NCBI RefSeq assembly: GCF_001551835.1
Contig: NZ_LODL01000002.1
Span: forward strand, 62,001 to 126,000
Direction of reading: 5' to 3'
Length of the DNA stretch: 64,000 nt
From: Dechloromonas denitrificans
Lineage (GTDB): Bacteria > Pseudomonadota > Gammaproteobacteria > Burkholderiales > Rhodocyclaceae
Of the stretch, positions 1-11,421 are shown one piece after another. A program made the position numbers and the translations under genes. The notes under the pieces are model-generated. The model searched no databases. It saw nothing but the letters and a program-made list of their open reading frames with translations, and was not told the origin of the DNA. Positions within the stretch are counted from its first letter, which is position 1; every line of letters begins with the position of its first letter.

Positions 1-348
1 AACCGCGTCGTCAGCAGCGGCGACCCGACCGCCCACGCGGAAGTCAATGCCATCCGCAGCGCCTGCGCCACGCTCGGTCACTTCCACCTGACCGACTGCA
101 CCCTCTACGCCTCCAGCGAACCCTGCCCGATGTGCCTTTCCGCCGCCTACTGGGCACGCATCGGGCGCATCGTCTTCGCCAACAGCCGGGCCGAGGCAGC
201 GGCCATCGGCTTCTGCGACGACGAACTGTATGACGAACTGGGCCGCCATTTCTCGGCGCGCAGCATTGTCATGGAACATCACCCGCTACCGAATTCACTC
301 GGCCCAATGCAAGAGTGGGCCGACAACCCAAAACATATCCCTTACTAG
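1..348 (+). CDS. Nucleoside/guanine deaminase, C-terminal part
   Basis: Only the last 115 residues are in the window; the reading frame is open at base 1. The zinc-dependent cytidine-deaminase fold is shown by HAE (visible residues 12-14, zinc ligand and proton-shuttle Glu) and PCPMC (41-45, two Cys zinc ligands). The DPTAHAE stretch and the C-terminal tail match the Bacillus-type guanine deaminase family, which converts guanine to xanthine, better than tRNA adenosine deaminase TadA. A related purine or nucleoside substrate cannot be excluded. The TAG stop overlaps the stop codon of the convergent lipoprotein gene in a shared CTAG. Confidence 0.85.
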   Translation, partial: NRVVSSGDPTAHAEVNAIRSACATLGHFHLTDCTLYASSEPCPMCLSAAYWARIGRIVFANSRAEAAAIGFCDDELYDELGRHFSARSIVMEHHPLPNSLGPMQEWADNPKHIPY

Positions 349-722
349 CGCCGCTCGACGCGAAATTCCAGGCGGTTGCCCTGGGCATCGACGCCGCTCC
401 CCCGCCATGCCCGACAACTGATCGCCTGCCAGCGCACCGGAATCTTTCGCCCGTCGCTGCACAGCACCTCGCCCTCACCGGCATCGTCGGCGCAATTGCC
501 CGAATTCGGTAAAGCCTTTGCGGGCAATGCCTGCCCATCGCAACTCAGACGCCCGTCCCGATCGCTCAAGGAAAAACGCCCGCCACCCCGGTTGCCCGGA
601 TAGCCCTTGCCGAGCAGTTCGCCCGGCACGTCGCTCAGGCTGCCGGTGGCCCGATAGCCGAAGGCACAGGCGCCCAGTAAAACGGGGACAAGGAGGAGGA
701 CAGCAAAGGCGCGTTTGTTCAC
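345..722 (-). CDS. Small predicted lipoprotein, unknown function
   Basis: A 125-residue protein read from a GTG start; no in-frame ATG gives a sensible N-terminus. Residues 1-19 form a positively charged, then hydrophobic signal segment ending in the lipobox LLGAC, so Cys19 should be lipidated. The mature part has several cysteines and a basic C-terminus. It is divergent from dapC (59 bases between starts) and convergent with the upstream deaminase. I recognise no domain. The lipobox supports a real gene; the weak ribosome-binding site leaves the exact start uncertain. Confidence 0.6.
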   Translation of the reverse strand: MNKRAFAVLLLVPVLLGACAFGYRATGSLSDVPGELLGKGYPGNRGGGRFSLSDRDGRLSCDGQALPAKALPNSGNCADDAGEGEVLCSDGRKIPVRWQAISCRAWRGSGVDAQGNRLEFRVERR

Positions 723-781
723 GAGGCAGCGAAAGCGTTTTCAGGGATAATCGACATTTTTACACCCATTCGACGCTCGAC

Positions 782-1972
782 GTGAATCCGCACCTCGCCC
801 AACTCCAGCCCTACCCCTTCGAAAAGCTGCGCGCCCTGTTCGCCGGCGTCACCCCGAACCCGCAATATAAAGAGATCAAGTTGTCGATCGGCGAGCCGCA
901 GCACCCGACGCCGCCCTTCATCATGGACGCGCTGGCACACGGCCTGAAAGGCCTGGCCAACTACCCGACGACGGCAGGTGTCCCGGCCCTGCGCCAGGCC
1001 ATCGCTGCCTGGTGCCAGCGGCGCTACGACCTCGAATTGAATGCCGAAACCGAGATCCTGCCGGTCAACGGCTCGCGCGAGGCACTTTTCTCCTTCGCGC
1101 AGACGGTGATCGATCCAAGCCGTGGCCATGTTCCACTGATCGTCAGTCCGAATCCTTTCTATCAGATCTACGAGGGCGCCGCCTATCTGTCGGGTGCCGA
1201 GCCACGCTTCCTGAACAACCTGCCGGACAACGGCTTTGCCTTCGACTACGCGGCACTGTCGGAAGAGGAATGGGCGCGCGTCCAGTTGTTCTACGTCTGC
1301 TCGCCGGGCAACCCGACCGGCAAGGTGCTGTCGCTCGACGACTGGAAGACGCTGTTCGCACTCTCCGACAAGTACGGTTTCATCATCGCCTCCGACGAGT
1401 GCTACTCGGAAATCTATTTCGACGAAGCCAACCCGCCGATCGGTGGCCTGCAGGCGGCCAAGCTGCTTGGCCGCTCGAACGAGCGACTGGTGATGTTCTC
1501 CAGCCTCTCGAAGCGCTCCAACGTGCCCGGCATGCGCTCCGGCTTCGTCGCTGGCGATGCGCAGATCCTGAAGAAATTCCTGCTCTACCGCACCTACCAC
1601 GGCTGCGCCATGGCGCCACCGGTGCAAACCGCCTCGATCGCCGCCTGGAACGACGAAGCGCACGTTCTCGACAACCGCGATCAGTACCGCGAGAAATTCG
1701 CTGCCGTGACGCCGCTGATCGCCGAGGTGCTCGGCACCGGCATGCCGGACGCCAGCTTCTATCTGTGGGCGAAGACGCCGATTGCCGACACCGAGTTCGC
1801 CCGTGGTCTGCTCGAACACTATAATGTCGTGGTGCTGCCCGGCAGCTTCCTCGCCCGCGAGGCCAACGGCGTCAATCCGGGCACCAATTTCATTCGTATC
1901 GCCCTGGTTGCTTCGCTCGCCGAATGCCTCGAAGCGGCCAGCCGTATCCGTCAATTCGCACAACAACTGTAA
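782..1972 (+). CDS. dapC: N-succinyldiaminopimelate aminotransferase
   Basis: A 396-residue class I/II PLP aminotransferase that makes N-succinyl-L,L-diaminopimelate from the keto precursor in the succinylase branch of lysine and peptidoglycan precursor synthesis. The PLP Lys is in SSLSKRS (Lys244) and the cofactor-binding Asp is in ASDECYSE (Asp205). The frame is open further upstream, but that stretch runs through the divergent lipoprotein gene. The GTG at 782, beginning [12 protein letters not shown], matches the usual N-terminus and length. It heads a same-strand cluster with dapD and dapE, which is why DapC is preferred over a generic aminotransferase. Confidence 0.9.
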   Translation: MNPHLAQLQPYPFEKLRALFAGVTPNPQYKEIKLSIGEPQHPTPPFIMDALAHGLKGLANYPTTAGVPALRQAIAAWCQRRYDLELNAETEILPVNGSREALFSFAQTVIDPSRGHVPLIVSPNPFYQIYEGAAYLSGAEPRFLNNLPDNGFAFDYAALSEEEWARVQLFYVCSPGNPTGKVLSLDDWKTLFALSDKYGFIIASDECYSEIYFDEANPPIGGLQAAKLLGRSNERLVMFSSLSKRSNVPGMRSGFVAGDAQILKKFLLYRTYHGCAMAPPVQTASIAAWNDEAHVLDNRDQYREKFAAVTPLIAEVLGTGMPDASFYLWAKTPIADTEFARGLLEHYNVVVLPGSFLAREANGVNPGTNFIRIALVASLAECLEAASRIRQFAQQL

Positions 1973-1988
1973 ACAGAGAGAACCCCTC

Positions 1989-2804
1989 ATGAGCCATCCG
2001 CTGCAAGCCACCATCGACGACCTCTGGGAACGCCGCACCGAGCTTTCCACCCAATCTACCGACGCCATCAAGATCATCGAATCCGTGATCGGCGACCTGG
2101 ACAGCGGCAAGCTGCGCATTGCCGAAAAAATCAACGGTGAATGGGTCGTCAACCAGTGGGCCAAGAAGGCCGTGCTGCTCTCCTTCCGCACCCGCGACAA
2201 CCGCGTCCAGGAAGCCGGCGACGTCCGCTTCTACGACAAGGTCGACACCAAGTTCCAGGGCTGGACCGAGGAGCAGTTCAAGGCCGGCGGCTTCCGCGTC
2301 GTGCCCGGCGCCTTCGCGCGCAAGGGTTCGTTCATCGCCAAGAACGCCGTGCTGATGCCCTCCTTCGTCAATATCGGCGCCTACGTCGATGAAGGCACCA
2401 TGGTCGATGCCTGGGCCACCGTCGGTTCCTGCGCCCAGATCGGCAAGAACGTGCACCTGTCCGGCGGCGTCGGCATCGGCGGCGTGCTGGAGCCGATCCA
2501 GGCCGGCCCGGTCATCATCGAAGACAACTGCTTCATCGGCGCCCGTTCGGAAGTCGTCGAAGGCGTCGTCGTCGGCGAAAACTCAGTCATTTCGATGGGC
2601 GTCTACATCGGCCAGAGCACCCCGATCTACGACCGCGAAACCGGCGAAATCACCTACGGCCGCATCCCGCCGGGCTCGGTCGTGATCTCCGGCAACCTGC
2701 CGAAGGATGGTGGCAAGTACAGCCTGTACGCCGCCATCATCGTCAAGAAGGTGGATGCGCAGACCCGTTCGAAGACCAGCATCAACGAACTGCTGCGCGC
2801 CTAA
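1989..2804 (+). CDS. dapD: Tetrahydrodipicolinate N-succinyltransferase
   Basis: A 271-residue acyltransferase of normal DapD length that succinylates tetrahydrodipicolinate using succinyl-CoA, the first step of the succinylase lysine branch. The middle of the protein is a left-handed beta-helix of hexapeptide repeats ([20 protein letters not shown], then [15 protein letters not shown]), and the DapD-typical helical N-terminal domain precedes it. The ATG at 1989 begins 16 bases after the dapC stop, behind AGAGAGAAC. The family acts as a cytoplasmic trimer. The tight spacing indicates co-transcription with dapC. Confidence 0.96.
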   Translation: MSHPLQATIDDLWERRTELSTQSTDAIKIIESVIGDLDSGKLRIAEKINGEWVVNQWAKKAVLLSFRTRDNRVQEAGDVRFYDKVDTKFQGWTEEQFKAGGFRVVPGAFARKGSFIAKNAVLMPSFVNIGAYVDEGTMVDAWATVGSCAQIGKNVHLSGGVGIGGVLEPIQAGPVIIEDNCFIGARSEVVEGVVVGENSVISMGVYIGQSTPIYDRETGEITYGRIPPGSVVISGNLPKDGGKYSLYAAIIVKKVDAQTRSKTSINELLRA

Positions 2805-2834
2805 TCAACGCATCACGGACCCGGACGTCCCGCC

Positions 2835-6048
<3,214 letters not shown>

Positions 6049-6056
6049 TCGGCAAA

Positions 6057-6081
6057 GCGAAGCGGGCCAGGCCCGCTTCGC
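6057..6081. terminator. Strong hairpin between convergent genes
   Basis: A perfect 12-base inverted repeat (GCGAAGCGGGCC and its complement) starts 8 bases after the prmB stop and is shared with the convergent lipoprotein gene. No T-run follows on either strand, so it may be an mRNA 3' stabiliser rather than a classical intrinsic terminator. Confidence 0.6.
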
Positions 6082-6102
6082 GATATCGGCGAGCTCGACC
6101 AG

Positions 6103-6309
6103 CTACTTGTCGGCCTCGCCCGCCTGCTCGGCCGACTGCTGCATTTGGTGGTTTGCCAGATCGAGCTTTTGCTGAAACTGCTCCATCGACTTTTTGGCCT
6201 GGTCCGCTTCCTGTTTCTTCAGTGCCGCAGCCGTCGCCGCCGTACCTGCCGTTTCGACACCGCAGGCCGCCAGCGACAAAAGAAGCACCAGGTTAACGAT
6301 CCGCTTCAT
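6103..6309 (-). CDS. Small lipoprotein with coiled-coil tail
   Basis: A 68-residue protein. Residues 1-16 form a signal segment ending in the lipobox LAAC, giving lipidated Cys16. The mature part is Ala/Gln/Lys-rich with a heptad-like pattern (residues 30-62) and few bulky residues, so it is probably an alpha-helical periplasmic coiled coil on a lipid anchor, reminiscent in size of Lpp-like lipoproteins. No specific family is recognised. It lies just downstream of pepD on the same strand, with 25 bases between them. Confidence 0.65.
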   Translation of the reverse strand: MKRIVNLVLLLSLAACGVETAGTAATAAALKKQEADQAKKSMEQFQQKLDLANHQMQQSAEQAGEADK

Positions 6310-6334
6310 TGCGAACTCCCCTGCAAGAATGGCT

Positions 6335-7801
6335 TCAGCTTACTGCCGCCAGAATCGACTGCAACAGATGCCAGCAGCGACCGACCGAAGCGACCTCGAC
6401 CGACTCGCCCGGCGCATGCGCCCCACGGATCGTCGGACCAAACGAGACTATATCCAGCCCCGGGTACTTGGCACCAATGATGCCGCACTCCAGCCCGGCA
6501 TGAATCACCTGCACCGTCGAGTCGGCGGCAAACTCGGTCCGATAGACCGACTGGCAAAGCGCCAGCAGTGGTGACTCCGGGTTCGGTGCCCAGCCCGGGT
6601 AATAGCCCGCCTTCTCTGCCTTTGTTCCGCTCAACGCAAACAGACTGACAATCTCGTCGGCCAGCGCCGTACTACCGCTATCGAGCAATGAGCGCACCAT
6701 AAAGTTGCAGGAGCCACCATTCGGGTGCAAATCGACCATCCCCAAGTTATTGGAAGTTTCCACCACACCCGGCACTTGCCGGCTCATCCGATAGACACCA
6801 TGCGGCGCCGCGTGCAGCGAAGCGAGCCAGACCGCCTGCTCGGCCGGCGCCATGACCTGTGCACTATTGGCTGTTGAGAACTCCAGTTGCAGACCGGGCT
6901 CGACACCGAGCAATTCCTGACGCAAAGATGCCTGCATCTGCGCCAGCCATTGCGGTAGCGCCTGCATCGCCTCAGCCGACAGCGCCAGCATTGCGCTCGC
7001 CTCGCGCGGCAGCGCATTGCGCGCCGAACCACCCTGCAGCGCCGCCAGCCGCAGCGGGAATACCGCTTCCAGTTCGCGCAGCACGCGAACCAGCAACTTG
7101 ATGGCATTGCCCCGCTCTTCGTGAATATTGACGCCCGAATGCCCGCCGCGCAGACCGCGCAGGCTGATCCGGCATGCCTGCAAACCCGCCGGCAACGGCG
7201 AGGTCTGCCCCTGTCGCTCGACGTTTACATCAAGCCCGCCAGCGCAGCCCAGGTAAAACTCACCCCATTCCTCGGTATCGAGATTGAGCATCAGGCGCCC
7301 CTGCAAAATGCCGGGAGCCAGGCCGCGGGCACCGCCCATGCCCGCCTCTTCATCAACTGTCAGTAGCGCTTCCAGTGGTCCATGCACGAGATCCGGCGCC
7401 TCCAGCGCAGCCAGAATCAGCGCCACGCCGATGCCGTTATCGGCGCCCAGCGTCGTCTCTTCGGCCATCAGCCAGCCATCGCGCAGCACCGGGCAGATCG
7501 GATCACGGGAAAAGTCATGGGCGCTCTCGCCATTCTTCTGGCAAACCATATCCAGATGGGCCTGCAAAATAACCGCGGGGGCATTTTCGCGCCCCGGGCT
7601 CGCCGCCTTCCTGATAATCAGGTTGCCGACAGCGTCCACCGCAGCACTCAGGCCGCGAGCCACCGCCCAGTGCTGCAGCTTGTCGCGCAAGAGACCTTCT
7701 GCCTTGGAAGCGCGCGGTGTCTCGCAAAGTGTGGCGAATTGCGCCCATACCGCCGCCGGTTCAAGATTCAGGAAAGCAGCGGGGAGGTTGGCGGGTAACA
7801 T
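6335..7801 (-). CDS. pepD: Cytosol nonspecific dipeptidase (aminoacyl-histidine dipeptidase)
   Basis: A 488-residue M20C metallopeptidase that cleaves Xaa-His and other dipeptides in the cytoplasm. Metal-site motifs are AHLDMVCQKN, GADNGIGVA and VDEEAGMGGARGL; GHSGVNI follows in the lid domain. The frame is open upstream through tRNA-His, but the ATG at 7801 with GGAG eight bases before it gives the standard PepD length. Its start lies only about 20 bases after the tRNA-His terminator, so expression needs either readthrough or a promoter inside that hairpin region. Confidence 0.93.
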   Translation of the reverse strand: MLPANLPAAFLNLEPAAVWAQFATLCETPRASKAEGLLRDKLQHWAVARGLSAAVDAVGNLIIRKAASPGRENAPAVILQAHLDMVCQKNGESAHDFSRDPICPVLRDGWLMAEETTLGADNGIGVALILAALEAPDLVHGPLEALLTVDEEAGMGGARGLAPGILQGRLMLNLDTEEWGEFYLGCAGGLDVNVERQGQTSPLPAGLQACRISLRGLRGGHSGVNIHEERGNAIKLLVRVLRELEAVFPLRLAALQGGSARNALPREASAMLALSAEAMQALPQWLAQMQASLRQELLGVEPGLQLEFSTANSAQVMAPAEQAVWLASLHAAPHGVYRMSRQVPGVVETSNNLGMVDLHPNGGSCNFMVRSLLDSGSTALADEIVSLFALSGTKAEKAGYYPGWAPNPESPLLALCQSVYRTEFAADSTVQVIHAGLECGIIGAKYPGLDIVSFGPTIRGAHAPGESVEVASVGRCWHLLQSILAAVS

Positions 7802-7820
7802 GCGGCGACTCCAAAGAGAA

Positions 7821-7852
7821 AACCCCCGAGAGCCTTTCGACTTTCGGGGGTT
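7821..7852 (-). terminator. Intrinsic terminator after tRNA-His
   Basis: Twelve-base arms (AACCCCCGAAAG against CTCTCGGGGGTT, one imperfect position) form a hairpin. On the minus strand it is followed by TTTTCTCTTT. It directly follows tRNA-His and precedes the pepD ribosome-binding site. Confidence 0.75.
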
Positions 7853-7858
7853 GAATTC

Positions 7859-7935
7859 TGGGGCGACTGATGGGGCTCGAACCCACGACAACCGGAATCA
7901 CAATCCGGGACTCTACCAACTGAGCTACAGCCGCC
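7859..7935 (-). tRNA. tRNA-His (GTG)
   Basis: A 77-base cloverleaf including encoded CCA. The anticodon loop TTGTGAT gives anticodon GTG. An extra 5' G (position -1) pairs with C73, the identity element of bacterial tRNA-His, and the seven acceptor pairs then form with one G-T wobble. D-loop AGCTCAGTTGGTAGAG and T-loop GGTTCGAGCC are standard. Confidence 0.97.
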
Positions 7936-8086
7936 GCTGAAGAAGGCCCGCATTGTAGGGGCTTCTCCTGCAACTGTCTACAGACTTTTCAAATATGTTT
8001 GAAAAAAATGCTGGCATTCCGGCTTTGATCTACCGTGATAGAATCGTCCGCTTTATTTTTCGGCCCTGTTGTCACAAGGAATCCTC

Positions 8087-9391
8087 ATGGAAGCAACTAC
8101 TGCACAAGCTAACGAACTCGAACGCCGCGTCGACCTCTCCATCGCCATCGCCGATGTCGAGAAGGAAATGGAACAACGCCTGAAGCGCATGGGCAAGAAC
8201 GTCAAGATGTCCGGCTTCCGCCCGGGCAAGGTTCCGTTCAGCATCGTCAAGCAGCAGTACGGTGACCAGGCTCGCCACGAAGTACTGTCCGAACAACTTG
8301 ATCGCGTTTTCGGCGAAACCGTTACCGAAAAGAAAATGCGCGTTGCCGGCTACCCGCGCATCGAGCCGAAGACCAGCGAAAGCACCTCGCACCTCGAGTT
8401 CTCCGCCATCTTCGAGGTTTACCCGGAATTTACGCCGGGCGACCTGTCCACCGCAGAAGTCGAACGTCCGGTGCTCGAAGTCAGCGCCGCCGAAGTCGAC
8501 AAGACCCTCGACATCCTGCGCAAGCAGCGTGTTTCCTACGCTGACGCCGACCGCGCCGCCGCCAAGGAAGACCGTGTCGTTATCGATTTCCTCGGCAAGA
8601 AGGACGGCGTGCCGTTCGCCGGTGGTGAAGCCACGGATTACCCGTTCGTTCTCGGCCAGGGCATGATGCTGCCCGACTTCGAGAATGCTGTTGAAGGCGC
8701 CAAGGCGGGCGAGTCCAAGACTTTCGACCTGACCTTCCCGGCCGATTACCACGCCAAGGATCTGGCGGGCCAAACGGTCCAGTTCGACATCACCGTCAAG
8801 CAGGTGCAAGCCCCGGTCCTGCCCGAACTCGACGCCGAATTCGCGACCAGCATGGGCATCGCCGACGGCGACGTCACCAAGATGCGCAGCGAAATCGAAG
8901 CCAACCTGAAGCGCGAAGTGAAGCGCCGCATCGAGGCCAAGCTGAAGGATCAGGTCATGGAAGCCCTGCTCAAGGCCAACCCGATTACCGTCCCGACCGC
9001 CCTGATCGATATGGAAGTCCAGCGCCTGATGCAAGCAGCTCGCCAAGACATGGAACAGCGCGGCATGAAAACCAAGGACTTCCCGATCCAGCCGGAATGG
9101 TTTGCCGACCAGGCCAAGCGCCGTGTTTCCCTGGGCCTGATTCTTGCTGAAGTAGTCAAGACGGAAAAGCTTCAGGCAAGCCCGGAACAAGTCCGTGCGA
9201 TGGTCGAAGAAACGGCGGCCTCCTACGAACAGCCGGAAGAAGTTATCCGCTGGTACTACGCCCAGCCGCAACGCCTGCAGGAAGTTGAAGGTGTCGCAAT
9301 TGAAAACAACGTCGTGGCATGGGTGCTGAGCAAGGCCAAGGTCACCGACAAGGCTGCCGTGTTTGATGAACTGATGGGTCAGAAGCAGTAA
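8087..9391 (+). CDS. tig: Trigger factor, ribosome-associated chaperone
   Basis: A 434-residue peptidyl-prolyl isomerase and chaperone that binds nascent chains at ribosomal protein L23. The ribosome-binding signature is in GFRPGKVP (about residues 44-51). A central FKBP-like PPIase domain (about 150-240) and a helical C-terminal arm domain follow. The ATG at 8087 has AAGGA six bases upstream and gives the family length; an ATG six codons earlier lacks a suitable site. It is followed by clpP and clpX in the order common to many proteobacteria. Confidence 0.97.
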   Translation: MEATTAQANELERRVDLSIAIADVEKEMEQRLKRMGKNVKMSGFRPGKVPFSIVKQQYGDQARHEVLSEQLDRVFGETVTEKKMRVAGYPRIEPKTSESTSHLEFSAIFEVYPEFTPGDLSTAEVERPVLEVSAAEVDKTLDILRKQRVSYADADRAAAKEDRVVIDFLGKKDGVPFAGGEATDYPFVLGQGMMLPDFENAVEGAKAGESKTFDLTFPADYHAKDLAGQTVQFDITVKQVQAPVLPELDAEFATSMGIADGDVTKMRSEIEANLKREVKRRIEAKLKDQVMEALLKANPITVPTALIDMEVQRLMQAARQDMEQRGMKTKDFPIQPEWFADQAKRRVSLGLILAEVVKTEKLQASPEQVRAMVEETAASYEQPEEVIRWYYAQPQRLQEVEGVAIENNVVAWVLSKAKVTDKAAVFDELMGQKQ

Positions 9392-9447
9392 TCTGAACAT
9401 CGTCACAAAAACGACAAACGTCTGAAATGCAACAGAGAAGGGCTGAC

Positions 9448-10077
9448 ATGAATATCGACAACGCAAGCAACTGGGATCCGCAGGCTCTGGGCCTCGTCCC
9501 GATGGTGGTTGAACAGAGCGGACGCGGTGAGCGCGCGTACGACATCTATTCGCGCCTGCTGAAGGAGCGGGTGATTTTTCTTGTCGGCCCGGTCAACGAC
9601 GCCAGCGCCAACCTGGTCGTCGCCCAATTGCTGTTCCTTGAAGCGGAAAATCCGGACAAGGACATTTATTTCTACATCAATTCACCGGGTGGCTCGGTGA
9701 CGGCTGGCATGTCGATCTACGACACCATGCAGTTCATCAAGCCCGACGTGTCGACGCTGTGTATCGGCCAGGCCGCCTCGATGGGCGCCTTCCTGCTCAA
9801 CGCCGGCGCCAAGGGTAAGCGTTTCGCGCTGCCCAACTCGCGCGTGATGATTCACCAGCCGCTGGGCGGCTTCCAGGGTCAGGCCTCGGATATCGCCATC
9901 CACGCCAAGGAAATCCTGTCGATTCGCGACCGCCTGAACCGGATCATGGCCGAACACAGCGGTCAACCGCTCGAGCGCATCGAAAAGGATACCGACCGTG
10001 ACAATTTCCTGTCGGCGGTCGAAGCGGCAGAATATGGTTTGATCGACAAGGTGTTGACCCGCCGCGATGCGGCTTAA
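9448..10077 (+). CDS. clpP: ATP-dependent Clp protease proteolytic subunit
   Basis: A 209-residue serine protease subunit forming the tetradecameric chamber that degrades substrates fed by ClpX or ClpA. The catalytic triad is complete: Ser111 in GQAASMGAF, His136 in MIHQPLGG and Asp185 in DTDRDNF, the same numbers as in the E. coli precursor. The ATG at 9448 follows AGAAGGG and is preferred over an ATG seven codons upstream. It lies 14 bases before clpX, so the two are co-transcribed. Confidence 0.98.
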   Translation: MNIDNASNWDPQALGLVPMVVEQSGRGERAYDIYSRLLKERVIFLVGPVNDASANLVVAQLLFLEAENPDKDIYFYINSPGGSVTAGMSIYDTMQFIKPDVSTLCIGQAASMGAFLLNAGAKGKRFALPNSRVMIHQPLGGFQGQASDIAIHAKEILSIRDRLNRIMAEHSGQPLERIEKDTDRDNFLSAVEAAEYGLIDKVLTRRDAA

Positions 10078-10091
10078 GCAAGGAGATACAG

Positions 10092-11354
10092 ATGTCTAAA
10101 GGCGGCCAGGAAAAACTGCTCTACTGCTCCTTCTGCGGCAAAAGCCAGCATGAAGTCAAAAAGCTCATCGCCGGTCCGTCGGTGTTCATCTGTGACGAGT
10201 GCATTGCACTCTGCAACGACATCATCCGCGACGAACTCCCCGAAGAAGCTGCCAAGGCAGGTCGCTCCGACCTGCCGACGCCGCGCGAAATAAGCTCCAT
10301 CCTCGACCAGTACGTAATCGGCCAGGAAGTCGCCAAGCGCATTCTCGCCGTTGCTGTGTACAACCATTACAAGCGCCTGCGCCACACCGCCAAGAACACC
10401 GGCGAAGTGGAATTGGCGAAGAGCAATATCCTGCTGATCGGACCAACCGGCTCCGGCAAGACCCTGCTCGCCCAGACATTGGCCCGCATGCTCAATGTGC
10501 CCTTCGTGATGGCCGATGCAACGACGCTGACCGAAGCCGGCTATGTCGGCGAGGACGTCGAAAACATCATCCAGAAGCTGCTGCAGAAATGCGACTACGA
10601 CGTCGAGAAGGCGCAGCAGGGCATTGTCTACATCGACGAAATCGACAAGATTTCCCGCAAGTCCGACAACCCGTCGATCACCCGTGACGTTTCGGGCGAA
10701 GGTGTGCAGCAGGCCCTGCTCAAGCTGATCGAAGGCACCACCGCCTCGATCCCGCCGCAGGGTGGCCGCAAGCACCCCAACCAGGACTTCGTCCAGGTCG
10801 ACACAACCAACATCCTGTTCATTTGCGGCGGCGCTTTCGCCGGCCTTGAAAAAGTGATCCAGAAGCGCTCCGAAAAGGGCGGCATCGGCTTCGGCGCCGA
10901 AGTGAAGAGCAAGGATGATGGCAAGGCCGTCGGCAAGGTTCTGCTCGAAACCGAACCGGAAGACCTCATCAAGTTCGGCCTGATTCCCGAACTGATCGGT
11001 CGCCTGCCGGTGGTCGCCACCCTGCAGGAACTGGAAGAGGATGCCCTGGTACAGATCCTGACCGAGCCGAAGAACGCCTTGGTCAAGCAATACCAGAAGC
11101 TGTTCAACATGGAAGATGTCGAACTGGAAATCCGCCCGGGTGCGCTATCTGCAATCGCCAAAAAGGCCCTGGAACGCAAGACCGGCGCCCGCGGCCTGCG
11201 CTCGATCATGGAACACGCTCTGCTTGACACGATGTACGAACTTCCCGGCATGGAAAATGTCGAAAAGATCGTCATCGATGAAAACATGATCACCGGCGAC
11301 ACCCCGCCCCTGCTCATTTACGCCGATCAGCCAAAGGTTTCCGGCTCGAACTGA
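10092..11354 (+). CDS. clpX: ATP-dependent Clp protease ATP-binding subunit
   Basis: A 420-residue AAA+ unfoldase for ClpP. The N-terminal zinc finger has Cys12, Cys15, Cys34 and Cys37. Walker A is GPTGSGKT, Walker B is VYIDEIDKI, and the ClpP-docking loop lies near IGFGAEV. Length is normal for ClpX. The start follows AAGGAGATACAG, an optimal ribosome-binding site. It is part of the tig-clpP-clpX-lon quality-control block. Confidence 0.98.
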   Translation: MSKGGQEKLLYCSFCGKSQHEVKKLIAGPSVFICDECIALCNDIIRDELPEEAAKAGRSDLPTPREISSILDQYVIGQEVAKRILAVAVYNHYKRLRHTAKNTGEVELAKSNILLIGPTGSGKTLLAQTLARMLNVPFVMADATTLTEAGYVGEDVENIIQKLLQKCDYDVEKAQQGIVYIDEIDKISRKSDNPSITRDVSGEGVQQALLKLIEGTTASIPPQGGRKHPNQDFVQVDTTNILFICGGAFAGLEKVIQKRSEKGGIGFGAEVKSKDDGKAVGKVLLETEPEDLIKFGLIPELIGRLPVVATLQELEEDALVQILTEPKNALVKQYQKLFNMEDVELEIRPGALSAIAKKALERKTGARGLRSIMEHALLDTMYELPGMENVEKIVIDENMITGDTPPLLIYADQPKVSGSN

Positions 11355-11361
11355 GCCGGGA

Positions 11362-11389
11362 CTTGAATTGCGGTTTCCCGCCCCCACGT
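11362..11389 (+). promoter_or_regulatory. Candidate sigma-32 heat-shock promoter for lon
   Basis: CTTGAAT (11362-11368) is followed 13 bases later by CCCCACGT (11382-11389). The RpoH consensus is CTTGAAA, 11-16 bases, CCCCATNT. The site is 33 bases before the lon start, a sensible leader length. The -10 half overlaps a GCCCCC/GGGGGC hairpin (11380-11396), which could alternatively be a clpX 3' hairpin. Confidence 0.5.
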
Positions 11390-11421
11390 AGGGGGCACAT
11401 ACCTATTTCAAAGGCTTCGTA

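Noticed and set aside
518-781. N-terminal extension of dapC
   Set aside because: The frame is open but it crosses the divergent lipoprotein gene, and the added sequence does not look like an aminotransferase.
8072-9466. Long minus-strand frame opposite tig
   Set aside because: Shadow of trigger factor; no ribosome site and no recognisable domain.
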